Shown here one piece after another: positions 28,201-37,793 of a stretch of 64,000 nt of DNA. The number at the start of each line of letters is the position of its first letter. Position 1 is the stretch's first letter. The stretch comes from Vibrio pomeroyi (GTDB lineage: Bacteria > Pseudomonadota > Gammaproteobacteria > Enterobacterales > Vibrionaceae): contig CP090855.1 in the NCBI GenBank assembly GCA_041879425.1, forward strand, positions 558,001-622,000, in the 5' to 3' direction. The notes beneath the pieces were generated by a model that saw nothing but the letters and a program-made list of their open reading frames with translations, was not told the origin of the DNA and made no database searches. The translations under genes and the position numbers were made by a program.

Positions 28201-28860
28201 TTAATTTTCTTTCTCGTAATAGTCTTCAATCATCGAAGCTTTCATTTCATAACCCATAGTGAGGTTACTTTTGCCGTCCACTAGAAAGACTTCTTCTGTC
28301 ACTTTGTTGGAGCTAAAGTCACCTTCTACCCACACTGGGTATTGAACGTTCTGTACCTGAAAGCCTTCTGGGAAAGACACGCGCACAATCTGGTTTGCAG
28401 GTGGTGGTGGCATGTGAATACACGCGCCCGCCACTGGCACTAAAAGAAACTCAATTGCGGTCATGCCTTCTGAGAACTCTAAAGGCACGATGAAACCCGG
28501 AACTCGCACTTTCTTGCCGTCAAACTCTGTCGTGATTGCTTCAGCGTTCGCCTTCATGGTTTTCATGTATTCGTCACGCAGCGCGATCATTTCATCTGCA
28601 TCAACGCCCTGCTCTTTTAGCGTTTTTTTGAGTAATAAAGCCTGTTGTTGAGCTTGCTCTTCCTCTGATGCACTCATTGCTATCACACCTTGTAATAGAC
28701 GCATTTGCTGATCGGTGAGATCCGGCATTTCTAACTTCATTTCGTGAGAGCCTGAATTCAGATCTTGCCACTCAAGATTCATCGCTGTTTCAGCAAAGGT
28801 AGGTAAAGCGACGATAGTCAGTGACATCATCGATAGGATAAGAGAAAGCGTTTTTTGCAT
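28201..28860 (-). CDS. DUF3299 family exported protein
   Basis: A 219-aa protein with a signal peptide ending near PTFAE. A charged helical segment (about 45-105) precedes the DUF3299 core VRVPGFIVPLEFSEGMTAIEFLLVPVAGACIHMPPPPANQIV. The CxHxPPPPxNQ motif resembles a metal or ligand site. Function unknown; periplasmic or lipid-associated by signal. It follows the amidohydrolase gene by 80 bases. Confidence 0.82.
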   Translation of the reverse strand: MQKTLSLILSMMSLTIVALPTFAETAMNLEWQDLNSGSHEMKLEMPDLTDQQMRLLQGVIAMSASEEEQAQQQALLLKKTLKEQGVDADEMIALRDEYMKTMKANAEAITTEFDGKKVRVPGFIVPLEFSEGMTAIEFLLVPVAGACIHMPPPPANQIVRVSFPEGFQVQNVQYPVWVEGDFSSNKVTEEVFLVDGKSNLTMGYEMKASMIEDYYEKEN

Positions 28861-28940
28861 AAGGACACCTTGAAGAGAGGTGACCTACCGAAGTAGGCCG
28901 CCTATTAAAGCTTAGTTTCTAACTGAATAGTCGCGCGGTG

Positions 28941-30320
28941 TTACAGCGTGTTTTTGTAGACTTTGCCATCTTTCATGATGACTTTGATGGTATCGATTTC
29001 AGGGCTACGCGGCTCTGCGTCAAACCATTTTTCGTTTGCACCAATCACTGTTACGTCTTCAAGTGGGTTGCCTTCTACAATGATGATATCGGCGTATGCA
29101 CCCGCTTCAATCACGCCCAACTTACCCTCTGGATATGGGTCCATCACACCGGACAACTTAACGATTTCACCGTTTACTGATGTCATGCCTTTCAGAGTGA
29201 AGAAATTACCAAGCTCTTTACCCGCAAGGTAGATCGTGTGGTCGGTTTGCTTAATACAAGAAACCACGTCACCAACACAGTCAGTGTGGAAGCCCCATTT
29301 AGGTTGGTATTTGTTTACATTCGAGATGTAGTCTTTGAATGCTTTGGTTGCAGATTCCGCTTTACGCTTAGATGCAGGGTTCGAGTTGATCGCTTCGATC
29401 TGTGTTAAGTAAGGCGAGAATGCAGTCATGTTGGTTGTGATGTAAGCATCTTTGTCTTCCATCTTGTCGGCAATATCACCATCAAACATGAAACCGTGCT
29501 CGATTGTTTTAACGCCTGCATCCAGGTTACGCATGATCGCTTTTTTGCTGTAGGCATGAGACATCACGTAAGAACCGTACGCATCGGCAATTTCCACCGC
29601 AGCTTCAATCTCTTCCGTGGACATCGCATTCAGTTGCCAAGGGTCAAATGATGAGGCCACACCACCCGAGGACATGATCTTAATCTGAGTATTACCTTGC
29701 TTGAAGTTTTGGCGTGCAGCGGCTTTGATTTCGGTAATACCGTCCGCATTAAAGCTCACGCTATTGCGAGCCATACTAGTCGTTGAACCGAAGAAGTGTT
29801 GGTTAGCCGTGGTTAGGTTACTGAAATCGGCGTGTGAACCTGTTGGGCCAATAAACGCGCCTGATGTGTAGAGTCTTGGCCCCGGCAACATGCCTGAGTC
29901 GATCGTTTTACGTAAGCCTGTGTTTAAACCACCAGCATCACGCCATGTAGTAAAGCCTGATTGGAAAGCTGCATTAGCGTTGACTGTCGCACGAGCGGCC
30001 AGTTCTTCAATCGTACGGTTGTTTTCGTGGTCGCTAAGGTTACCGCCGTTCAGCAGTAAGTGTCCGTGTCCTTCGATTAAACCTGGCATTAACGTTTTGC
30101 CCGTGCCATCAATCACTTCAGCTTCACCAGCCTCGATCGGGCTTGCAGAGATTTGTTTGATAAGATTGTCTTCAACCAATACATGATGGTCTTCGTACAA
30201 TTTGTTTTCCGTACCGTTGAACACATCTACGTTAGTAAATAGCGTTGATGCTGCATTTGCAGAAAGAGCAAATGAACACGAAAGAGCAACAACAGATAGC
30301 TTTAAGCCTGCATTTTTCAT
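28941..30320 (-). CDS. Exported metal-dependent amidohydrolase
   Basis: A 459-aa amidohydrolase-superfamily enzyme with a signal peptide (about 1-23), so it acts outside the cytoplasm. The metal-binding HGH of GLIEGHGHLL, later SHAYSKKA and IEHGFMFDG histidines, and the C-terminal beta-sandwich strand ADIIIVEGNPLEDV are visible. It resembles imidazolonepropionase-like or prolidase-type enzymes; related secreted enzymes cleave Xaa-Pro or acylated amino acids. The substrate cannot be told. Divergence from the usual GTDSG aspartate motif (here HTDCVGD) is noted. Confidence 0.82.
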   Translation of the reverse strand: MKNAGLKLSVVALSCSFALSANAASTLFTNVDVFNGTENKLYEDHHVLVEDNLIKQISASPIEAGEAEVIDGTGKTLMPGLIEGHGHLLLNGGNLSDHENNRTIEELAARATVNANAAFQSGFTTWRDAGGLNTGLRKTIDSGMLPGPRLYTSGAFIGPTGSHADFSNLTTANQHFFGSTTSMARNSVSFNADGITEIKAAARQNFKQGNTQIKIMSSGGVASSFDPWQLNAMSTEEIEAAVEIADAYGSYVMSHAYSKKAIMRNLDAGVKTIEHGFMFDGDIADKMEDKDAYITTNMTAFSPYLTQIEAINSNPASKRKAESATKAFKDYISNVNKYQPKWGFHTDCVGDVVSCIKQTDHTIYLAGKELGNFFTLKGMTSVNGEIVKLSGVMDPYPEGKLGVIEAGAYADIIIVEGNPLEDVTVIGANEKWFDAEPRSPEIDTIKVIMKDGKVYKNTL

Positions 30321-30561
30321 TTTACACCTTGATTCCGTTTGTTAGTGGCGTCCACTTCCCATAACGATTCCGTAACTACTAATGAGTGTCATGAGGTTTC
30401 AAAGGTGTTTTTATTGCTTGCGACACTCGCTAAAAAAATAAAAACAACTTATCCACATTCAATAACTTAGTAGTGATATTGCCAGTATTCAAGGTTGATA
30501 AATGGCCATTTGGTGACAATAAATAATTCTGCGTGCAGACTCCAGTTTTTGCTTACTGGCT

Positions 30562-31560
30562 TTAGCTGTGTTCTTTTCGGTACTGCCTTGGAGTCATGTT
30601 CATCTGTCGTTTAAATGCACGAGTGAAATGAGAAGAATCAGAATAGCCCATCTTTGCACCCACTTGAGTGATCGATAAATCCGGTTGTTTGAGCAAATCC
30701 AAAACCTGTTCCAACACCATCTCTTCTATCAAAGCTTTGTACACCACCCCTTCGTTTTCCAAGCGACGTTGAATGGTTCTAACATGAATATTCAGAATTT
30801 CAGATGCCAAGCTAATCGGCAGTTTTCCCATGGTGAGGTAAGGCTTTATCACTAACTTGAAGGCATTAAGAAATGAACTAGGCAAAGGGGCTTTTGGTTC
30901 TAGTGCTAGGGCAACCTTTGGCAAGACAATTGGCTCAAGCATGATCTCTTCTGGGATTTCAAACGCCGTAACTGGCCTATGAGTGTAAAACTGAGCACCA
31001 CCCATTTGCGGCAAAGATTGAAAGCAATCGAGGTCGCCACTTTGAATACCGATTTCCGATGGTTTCCAACGCCCTTGCGTCAATACGGAAAGCAGCTCGT
31101 TGATAAAAATAACCGAGAACAGCTCAGCAAACTTAAACCAAGGTGCATTCGTAAAAGGTTTTTCGCGAACAAACCACCATTTGCCACCAGACTGCTTGGT
31201 GTAGAGGTGCGCGCCATTCGAGACTTGCTTTAATTGCTCGGAAAATTGGTCGAGCGCACTTTCTAGCGAATCCTGATTGCTCAGCTTAGCAACAAACCTA
31301 GGAACATAGGTTTGTTTGCAAAAGCTCCACATAAACAGCGCAAACTCTTCTCGTGACGCCGACTCACCCATGATATTGACCACGTTTTTAATGGTGGTCT
31401 CAGGGAGGTACTCGTAATGATCACTACTGGTGAGAATGTCATTGGGAATTTTGGCACTGCGTAACAAGGTATAGATCTCGCCGTCGATATTTTTGAAAAG
31501 CTCGGCAAAAAGCTCAACTTCTTTCTTGTCTACAACCGTCATTTGAGGGGTATTGGACAT
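30562..31560 (-). CDS. AraC family transcriptional regulator
   Basis: A 332-aa regulator with an N-terminal AraC-binding-type domain and a C-terminal HTH (ISLASEILNIHVRTIQRRLEN...MGYSDSSHFTRAFKRQMNMTPRQYR). Similar architecture to the regulator at 22750 but clearly diverged. It is upstream of and co-directional with the amidohydrolase gene, separated by about 240 bases, so regulation of that gene is possible but not shown. Confidence 0.88.
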   Translation of the reverse strand: MSNTPQMTVVDKKEVELFAELFKNIDGEIYTLLRSAKIPNDILTSSDHYEYLPETTIKNVVNIMGESASREEFALFMWSFCKQTYVPRFVAKLSNQDSLESALDQFSEQLKQVSNGAHLYTKQSGGKWWFVREKPFTNAPWFKFAELFSVIFINELLSVLTQGRWKPSEIGIQSGDLDCFQSLPQMGGAQFYTHRPVTAFEIPEEIMLEPIVLPKVALALEPKAPLPSSFLNAFKLVIKPYLTMGKLPISLASEILNIHVRTIQRRLENEGVVYKALIEEMVLEQVLDLLKQPDLSITQVGAKMGYSDSSHFTRAFKRQMNMTPRQYRKEHS

Positions 31561-31721
31561 CCTTTCCTCTTAATCTGTTCTTTCACAAACTCAAATTATC
31601 ACCTTATTTAAGATAGCAGAATAAATGACGAGTGACCTAGGCTTACTAACCGAATGTCTCCGTCAAAGTAACGAATAAACAATCGGTTAGTAGCCAAACT
31701 AGCGTCTACTAACTTGGCAGG

Positions 31722-32150
31722 TTACTGAACTGCCAGATCCGTTCTGCGCACCCAGAATGCTCGAACATGATCGTAAATAAGGTTGAATACAAACGCGTAA
31801 ATGGTAATAAAAATGGTCACGCCGATATCCATTAAGAACGCCTGCCATATACCCACGTTAAGCAGGTAAGCCATCACAGGGATAGTCGCTATCAACAGAC
31901 CAGCTTCGAACAGCACCACGTGAAAAATACGCAATTTCAGCGAACGCTTAGATTTTTCACCCGTGAAGTAGCGATCAAAAATGCGATTGAAACAGTAGTT
32001 CCACATCATCGCGATGGTCGCGACAACTATCATGGTTCCTGATAAGGCATTCACATCGTGATCGGTAAATATCGCCAAACCGACAATTGAAAGCGTTACG
32101 GCCAAAACTTCGAATAACACTGAGTGGAACAACCTTTCTAACGTACTCAT
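31722..32150 (-). CDS. PACE (AceI-like) efflux transporter
   Basis: A 142-aa inner-membrane protein with four spans arranged as two bacterial-transmembrane-pair repeats (RLFHSVLFEVLAVTLSIVGLAIF... and LRIFHVVLFEAGLLIATIP...). The paired FHxxLFE motifs are the hallmark of the PACE family, which exports chlorhexidine-like biocides and polyamines. Divergent from the LysR gene at 32290, as in many PACE/LysR pairs. Confidence 0.92.
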   Translation of the reverse strand: MSTLERLFHSVLFEVLAVTLSIVGLAIFTDHDVNALSGTMIVVATIAMMWNYCFNRIFDRYFTGEKSKRSLKLRIFHVVLFEAGLLIATIPVMAYLLNVGIWQAFLMDIGVTIFITIYAFVFNLIYDHVRAFWVRRTDLAVQ

Positions 32151-32289
32151 ACATTCCTCTAAATAATCTAGTATGTGTTGGATTAGCTAGGATTATGTCA
32201 TCAGAAATAATAAGAGAAAGTTAACAGCCATCACGAATAGTGATAGCCTAAACGTTATCACCCCAATTTGGTCTTGAGCGAGAGATAGC

Positions 32290-33192
32290 ATGTACAGCTT
32301 TGAGCAACTAAAAGTCTTCGTCACTGTGTGTGAAACTGGCTCTTTTTCGGCGGCGGCACGCAAGCTGAAACACGCTCAATCCGGCGTCAGCCAGTCGATC
32401 ACCAATCTAGAAATTGCCATCGACCAAGAGCTGTTTAACCGAGAGAAAAACATCCCCGTTTTGACCAACACAGGTAAAGCGTTATTGCCTGTCGCCAAGT
32501 CGATTCTCGATCAACAAAAGTATTTCGATCAGAAAGTAGAATCACTAACACAAGAAGATGAGCACGAACTGATCATTGCTGTGGATGAGAGCATCATTGA
32601 TAAGAACTTCATCAAGATAATCAGCTCACTAGCGGATCAATTTCCAATCACGCACTTCGATATTATTACGACCTCAACCTTCGATGTGGAAGACCTAGTC
32701 AGACGCGGCAAAGCGCAAATAGGCATCATCTATGCGGATGGTGAACTGAAGGTAGATATGGACTTTTTCTTACTTGGCCAAGCACGCTTTCTCACTGTCA
32801 GTTCCGCCACACACGAGCTCAGCCAAATGCCTGTGGTGCAAGATTCCGACTTAAAACGCTATCGCCAATGCGTGCATCGCAGCTCAAAGCAACGAGAGCT
32901 GTGGTTTACTTACGGAATTAGCTCAATGCTTTGGTATGCCAATAATCATAGAACCATCATCGAATTGGTCGAACAAAACGTTGGTTGGGCAAATGTGCCT
33001 GAAATGATGGTAATGGAAGGCATTCAGAAAGGTGACTTGGTTGCTCTGCCCGTGGCGCACGAGCATGGTGGTTGGATAACCCCTGTCGGTTGTTTGGTAT
33101 CACGAAGCCACATTAACGGACCAGTGCTAATCAGTTTGATTGAGAAATTAGAAGGGTATTCACTGCAATACAATCAATGGCAGGCAAACTAG
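32290..33192 (+). CDS. LysR family transcriptional regulator
   Basis: A 300-aa LysR protein; HTH in the first 60 residues (FSAAARKLKHAQSGVSQSITNLE) followed by an effector-binding domain. It lies divergently 139 bases from the PACE efflux gene and is its probable regulator. Confidence 0.9.
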   Translation: MYSFEQLKVFVTVCETGSFSAAARKLKHAQSGVSQSITNLEIAIDQELFNREKNIPVLTNTGKALLPVAKSILDQQKYFDQKVESLTQEDEHELIIAVDESIIDKNFIKIISSLADQFPITHFDIITTSTFDVEDLVRRGKAQIGIIYADGELKVDMDFFLLGQARFLTVSSATHELSQMPVVQDSDLKRYRQCVHRSSKQRELWFTYGISSMLWYANNHRTIIELVEQNVGWANVPEMMVMEGIQKGDLVALPVAHEHGGWITPVGCLVSRSHINGPVLISLIEKLEGYSLQYNQWQAN

Positions 33193-33541
33193 CTCAACAC
33201 TACATTGCAATATCGGTAGTGCGTTTCTCCGTACTACCGCATTTCTACACGTTTCACCGATAAATATCTTTGTCGTCTGGATAAAACACCCTAGTTGATG
33301 TCCCAAAGTGACCTAACTACACTGCGATCCCAACGGGTTTGTCTTTTCAAACGAATTTAGGCAGACCCAAATCGCTCTTTAACACCACTGACCTAACTTC
33401 AAATCTCCCACATGAGTGTTCTGCATCGCAGCCGCTTATGACAGCTTCAAATAGATCACTTTTTGAATTTAATTCACCCCAGTTTATGAGCCCTCTTTGA
33501 GAGCTTTTCTATATCTAAATGAACCTTTTGGAAAATTTGTC
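33193..33541. other. Intergenic region
   Basis: About 350 bases. A small inverted repeat CGGTAGT/ACTACCG (33214-33239) just after the LysR stop could be a weak terminator. Nothing else is evident. Confidence 0.4.
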
Positions 33542-33919
33542 GTGAACGTTTTAAGAAATATTTGCCCTGAGAAAATGGGTAAAGAGCGTAACAAACGAGA
33601 GTATGATTTACGCGTACTTAATTGTGTCAGTGAAAGCGAATATGAATCGCGTATGGCTGTTTGGAATAGCCTAGCGTTAACTGCTACTCCGTCTGCTTCG
33701 GAAACAAAAGGCTTCATCGATGAGTCTTTCAACAAGCTTCAGCAAGACCTGAAAGACGCTAGCCGTGAGTTATCGATTAACTACACCGACTTCATCGCAA
33801 TGGCGCACGAAGAGATCAACTACATTAGGATTTTCGTTGCTGATAAAACTGCGCAATACGGCTGGTACGCTGCGATCGTTCTTATGATCATCGGCACCGT
33901 TGCTTTGTGTATTCAGTAA
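33542..33919 (+). CDS. Hypothetical protein with C-terminal membrane anchor
   Basis: About 125 aa from GTG 33542, chosen because the upstream part of the frame (from 33497) is not protein-like and starts with TTG. A charged helical body (FIDESFNKLQQDLKDASRELSINYTDFIAMAHEEIN) is followed by one C-terminal span (WYAAIVLMIIGTVALCI). A tail-anchored topology is likely. No family recognised. Strong terminator downstream. Confidence 0.7.
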   Translation: MNVLRNICPEKMGKERNKREYDLRVLNCVSESEYESRMAVWNSLALTATPSASETKGFIDESFNKLQQDLKDASRELSINYTDFIAMAHEEINYIRIFVADKTAQYGWYAAIVLMIIGTVALCIQ

Positions 33920-33970
33920 GTTAAAACACACCTTTACTGGCTACTACATCGAGCGCTTTAATGCGCTCTA

Positions 33971-34008
33971 ACTAGAAAACAAATGACGAGTCTCATTTGT
34001 TTTCTAGT
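33971..34008. terminator. Bidirectional terminator between convergent genes
   Basis: Perfect 16-bp inverted repeat (33971-33986 and 33993-34008) with a 6-base loop, containing A and T runs on both arms. Lies between the tail-anchored protein gene and thiE. Confidence 0.8.
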
Positions 34009-34019
34009 CTATTACCCCT

Positions 34020-34637
34020 TCACTCTCCCATTAGGGACAGCAAATCCTGCGTCGCTTGTTTCGGATCTTCTGCATGACATATCGCAGATACCAATGCCAA
34101 TCCATGAATGCCCGTTTCAGTCAGCTGAGGGATGTTCGATTCGTTAATACCGCCAATCCCCACAATCGGCAGTTTGGTCGTTTCTAACGCCATTTGAATG
34201 CCTTCGTAACCCCAATGTTTCTTAAGGTTTGTCTTGGTCGGTGTCGCAAACAGCGCACTAAGGCCTATGTAATCAATCGGCAAGCTATCGGCTTCTTGTA
34301 GCTGCTGCTCCGTCTCAATCGACAAACCAAGAATCTTATCCGCGCCAATCAGCTTACGTGCTAACGCGGCAGGCATATCCGATTGCCCCAAGTGCAAACC
34401 ATCGGCATCAACCGCCAATGCCACATCGACTCGATCATTAATGATCAAGGGCACACCCGTTCCAGCTAAAATCGATTTAACGGCCTCTGCACGCTCAATG
34501 AACGCTCTTACGTCCCCATGTTTTTCTCTTACTTGAACCATAGTGACGCCACCTGCAACCGCTTGTTCCACCACGAACTTAAGCGTTTCTAAATCTTGTT
34601 GGTCGTCTGTCACCAGATAAAGTTTATAAGGGTTCAT
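34020..34637 (-). CDS. thiE: Thiamine phosphate synthase
   Basis: Cytoplasmic TIM-barrel enzyme of 205 aa that joins HMP-pyrophosphate and thiazole phosphate to give thiamine monophosphate. Typical motifs are TMVQVREK near the N terminus, NDRVDVALAVDADGLHLGQSDMP, and the C-terminal IVGIGGI phosphate site. Start taken at MNPYKLYLV, with AAAGGT upstream; the longer open frame to 34691 is not conserved in type. Unlike the other thi genes here it lacks a visible TPP riboswitch and is separated from thiM by an oppositely oriented chemoreceptor gene. Confidence 0.92.
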   Translation of the reverse strand: MNPYKLYLVTDDQQDLETLKFVVEQAVAGGVTMVQVREKHGDVRAFIERAEAVKSILAGTGVPLIINDRVDVALAVDADGLHLGQSDMPAALARKLIGADKILGLSIETEQQLQEADSLPIDYIGLSALFATPTKTNLKKHWGYEGIQMALETTKLPIVGIGGINESNIPQLTETGIHGLALVSAICHAEDPKQATQDLLSLMGE

Positions 34638-34898
34638 CGCGTACCTTTGAAGTCGATTTCTAAAATTGATTTTCTGCCATTTTACCGACAAATCACATCC
34701 TATGCATGGAAGTTAGCACTTAATTCCTTAAGTGAGGCGGGGGAATTCAAATACGCAACTCGTTGAAAGCATATCGAAAAACCTGATTTTTTTAACAAAA
34801 GCGTTACTTATTACACAAACTACTCGCTTTAGCATGCCCAGAATGCTGTTTTATGAAATACTCCCCTATGAAGGAATCAGGTAAATATAGGGATAGTT

Positions 34899-36842
34899 AT
34901 GCGCCACCTTTCTATAGCGCTCAAGATCAAGCTGGGATATGCCATCTGCTTGCTCTTTTTCGTCATTTCAGGCCTTGTGAGTTACAAAGGTATTCAAACC
35001 TTGTCGAACGGCTTTAGTCAGTACAGTGAACTCAGCCACAAGGCGACATTATCAGGCAACATTCAAGTGCACTTTCTTCAGATGCGTTTAGCCTCCGAAC
35101 GTTACTTAGAGTCATTGGATGATCAATATGAAGCGAATTATCAATCGAGCAAACTTGCGATTGATGAACTGCTGAACAACTTAATACGAACCACCACCAA
35201 TACTGATAGCTTGTCGAGCCTGCAATTAGTGCAAGACAGCGTCGCGGCGTTTGATGCGGCTTATGGTTCAATGAAACAGAGCCAACTGCTCATTGACCAG
35301 TTAGTTAACGTGGAAATGGTCACACGCGAAACCAACGCACTAAAAGCTGCTCAGAGCTTGTTGTATGAGTCTTACAACAACAACGATCCAAACGCGAGCT
35401 TGTACGCGGGCATGTTGATGGAAAACTTCCTCGCCGCCAAGATCACTGTGCTGAGTTACTCAAACAACAACGACCTCAAAACCTATGAAGCCGGTAAAGA
35501 CATTTTTGAATATGCTCTGCCAGGTATCGAAGGTGATATTGAATCTCTTAAATCATCCCCTTATCAAAGTGAACTGATTGAAGATTTCTCTAACCAACGT
35601 GAAGCGTACGCGAAAGGTTTTGAGCAAGTTCATCAACAGATGATTGAGAACACTCAAAGAACCGCTACCCTCGCCTCTATTGGTGATAGCTTGGCTATTT
35701 CGGTAGCCGATGCCCAGAGCATTCTCGAACAACAGAAACAAGCATTAACGCCAGAACTGCAAGCTAGTGAAAAGCGCTCGATTCAGATCATCATCTTGCT
35801 AACGGGCGTGGCTTTGGTTATTGGCATGACAAGTGCCGTGTTAGTGACTCGTTCTATTACCAAAGGCATCGCACAGGTTAAACAGATCACCAATGAGCTT
35901 TCTCAAGGTAACCTGAACGTTGAAGTAAACATTGAGAGCAAGAACGAGATTGGCGAACTGCTGACTAACATGGAGATCACCATTGAATCTCTGCGCGATA
36001 TCGTAGGCCAAGTGAACCGCTCTAGTGTGCGTATTGGTGAGATGTCTGAATCACTTAACCAAGTGACCAATAACAGCTCGACCAACGCAACACAATTGAA
36101 CAGTGAAATGATGAACATCTCATCCGCGGTTGACCAACTGGCTTCAAGCACATCAGAAATTGCTTCAAGTGCTAACCACGCCTCTCAAGTAGCGAACCAA
36201 GCGACCGAGAATGTCGCAATGGGTCTGAAAGAAGTAGATAAGACACTACATGAGATTGGCAGCGCCGATGAAAGCATGCAGGTCAGTAGCCAGAAAGTGA
36301 CTGACCTACATAAAGAGTCGATGAACATTGGTGCCATTCTTGAAGTAATCAAGGGCGTTTCTGAGCAAACCAACCTGTTGGCATTGAATGCCGCGATTGA
36401 AGCTGCACGTGCCGGTGAGCAAGGTCGTGGATTTGCAGTAGTAGCGGATGAAGTAAGAACGCTCGCCAAGCGTACCCAAGATTCTGCTAGCCAGATTGAT
36501 GAACTCATCACCTCGCTGCAGCGTGGCGCTAAAGATGCGTTAGAGTCGATCAAAGAGAGCCACAGCACGGTTTCCGATGCTTCAACTCAGGCACAGCAAG
36601 CTTCTCAGAACTTACATGTGATTAATCAACACATCCAAGATCTGAATCAGGCCAACAGCCAAATCGCAGTATCGGTTGATGAACAAGATCGTCTCACCAA
36701 ATCACTCGGTGAAAATGCGCAAGGTGCCAATACCATCGCGCAAAGTAACCAAGAGTCAGTCAGCAGTATTTCAGGTGCAGCGAGCGACTTAACCGAAGTT
36801 GCTCACCACCTAGAGAGCCAAGTGAATCGATTTAGAACCTAG
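34899..36842 (+). CDS. Methyl-accepting chemotaxis protein
   Basis: A 647-aa chemoreceptor. TM1 (about 12-30), a long helical periplasmic ligand domain (about 35-290, HBM-like four-helix type), TM2 (about 293-316), HAMP (about 317-370) and a cytoplasmic signalling domain with the conserved hairpin tip EQTNLLALNAAIEAARAGEQGRGFAVVADEVR. No C-terminal NWETF-type pentapeptide. The ligand is unknown. It sits on the opposite strand between thiM and thiE, which may hint at a thiamine-related signal or simply be an insertion. Confidence 0.93.
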   Translation: MRHLSIALKIKLGYAICLLFFVISGLVSYKGIQTLSNGFSQYSELSHKATLSGNIQVHFLQMRLASERYLESLDDQYEANYQSSKLAIDELLNNLIRTTTNTDSLSSLQLVQDSVAAFDAAYGSMKQSQLLIDQLVNVEMVTRETNALKAAQSLLYESYNNNDPNASLYAGMLMENFLAAKITVLSYSNNNDLKTYEAGKDIFEYALPGIEGDIESLKSSPYQSELIEDFSNQREAYAKGFEQVHQQMIENTQRTATLASIGDSLAISVADAQSILEQQKQALTPELQASEKRSIQIIILLTGVALVIGMTSAVLVTRSITKGIAQVKQITNELSQGNLNVEVNIESKNEIGELLTNMEITIESLRDIVGQVNRSSVRIGEMSESLNQVTNNSSTNATQLNSEMMNISSAVDQLASSTSEIASSANHASQVANQATENVAMGLKEVDKTLHEIGSADESMQVSSQKVTDLHKESMNIGAILEVIKGVSEQTNLLALNAAIEAARAGEQGRGFAVVADEVRTLAKRTQDSASQIDELITSLQRGAKDALESIKESHSTVSDASTQAQQASQNLHVINQHIQDLNQANSQIAVSVDEQDRLTKSLGENAQGANTIAQSNQESVSSISGAASDLTEVAHHLESQVNRFRT

Positions 36843-36889
36843 CAAGCTAGTCTATACACAGCTGGCACAGTTCCAAACCAATAATAAAT

Positions 36890-36917
36890 AGCCCCCAGCA
36901 CATAAGTGTCGGGGGCT
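36890..36917 (+). terminator. Intrinsic terminator of the chemoreceptor gene
   Basis: AGCCCCC pairs with GGGGGCT around an extended CAC/GTG stem, followed by TTTTCTTT, between the chemoreceptor gene and the convergent thiM. Confidence 0.85.
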
Positions 36918-36978
36918 TTTCTTTATCTAAAGAGGTTTAAGTTAGGCTGCTAACTTGTGGCTTAGAGTTAGATTAACC

Positions 36979-37764
36979 CTACTGAATCTTCAAACGTTGA
37001 ATCAGAGTCTCTTCGTCTAACTGGTACAACTCATCCAGCAAGTTCATTTGTAGGCTACCCGGCCCGCGTGAGTTTTCAGCCGCGATTTCACCAACCACGC
37101 CCAATACCGCCGCTGCCGCCAAACCACTTTCATCACCCACAGCTGCAAACGCGCCCGTCAATGCGGTTAAGGTACAACCCATGCCGGTGACATACGGCAT
37201 CATTGGGTGTCCATTGCTTAACGTCACCACGTTGTCTTTAGTGACAACGTAATCTGTCTCACCAGAAATCACCACATTCGCGCCGTATTCAGCCACTAAA
37301 CATTGTGCAGCACCTAATGCAGCATCACTGCTATCTAGCGCATCAACGCCTTTGCTCTGCGCTTGCTCGCCCGCGAGTGCGATAATCTCAGACGCGTTAC
37401 CACGAATGATCAACTTATCCGCTAAACGTGCGATTTCACGAGAAGTCTCGGTGCGCAGTGTACTTGCGCCACAACCCACAGGGTCAAGAACCACCACCTT
37501 GTTGTTCGCATTCGCTTGTTCAACAGCAAAACACATTCTTGGCGTCCAAACACTGTCGAGCGTGCCGATGTTGATCACCAAAGCGCCAGAAAAAGACATC
37601 ATCTCTGCCAGCTCTTGCTGTGAGTGCGCCATGATAGGCGAAGCGCCAATCGCCAATAACGCATTGGCCGTGTTGTTCATCACGACGTAGTTGGTGATGT
37701 TCACAACCAACGGTTTTTGCTCTCGTACTGCGCGTAGCGATTGGATGATTTGTTCAGTTAGCAT
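36979..37764 (-). CDS. thiM: Hydroxyethylthiazole kinase
   Basis: A 261-aa ribokinase-like enzyme that phosphorylates 4-methyl-5-(2-hydroxyethyl)thiazole in thiamine salvage. NITNYVVMNNTANALLAIGASP at the N terminus and the active-site GMGCTLTALTGAFAA loop are clear. Last gene of the riboswitch-led cluster, 29 bases after tenA. Confidence 0.95.
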   Translation of the reverse strand: MLTEQIIQSLRAVREQKPLVVNITNYVVMNNTANALLAIGASPIMAHSQQELAEMMSFSGALVINIGTLDSVWTPRMCFAVEQANANNKVVVLDPVGCGASTLRTETSREIARLADKLIIRGNASEIIALAGEQAQSKGVDALDSSDAALGAAQCLVAEYGANVVISGETDYVVTKDNVVTLSNGHPMMPYVTGMGCTLTALTGAFAAVGDESGLAAAAVLGVVGEIAAENSRGPGSLQMNLLDELYQLDEETLIQRLKIQ

Positions 37765-37793
37765 GGGTTAATCCTTATTCGTGAAAGTCGCTT

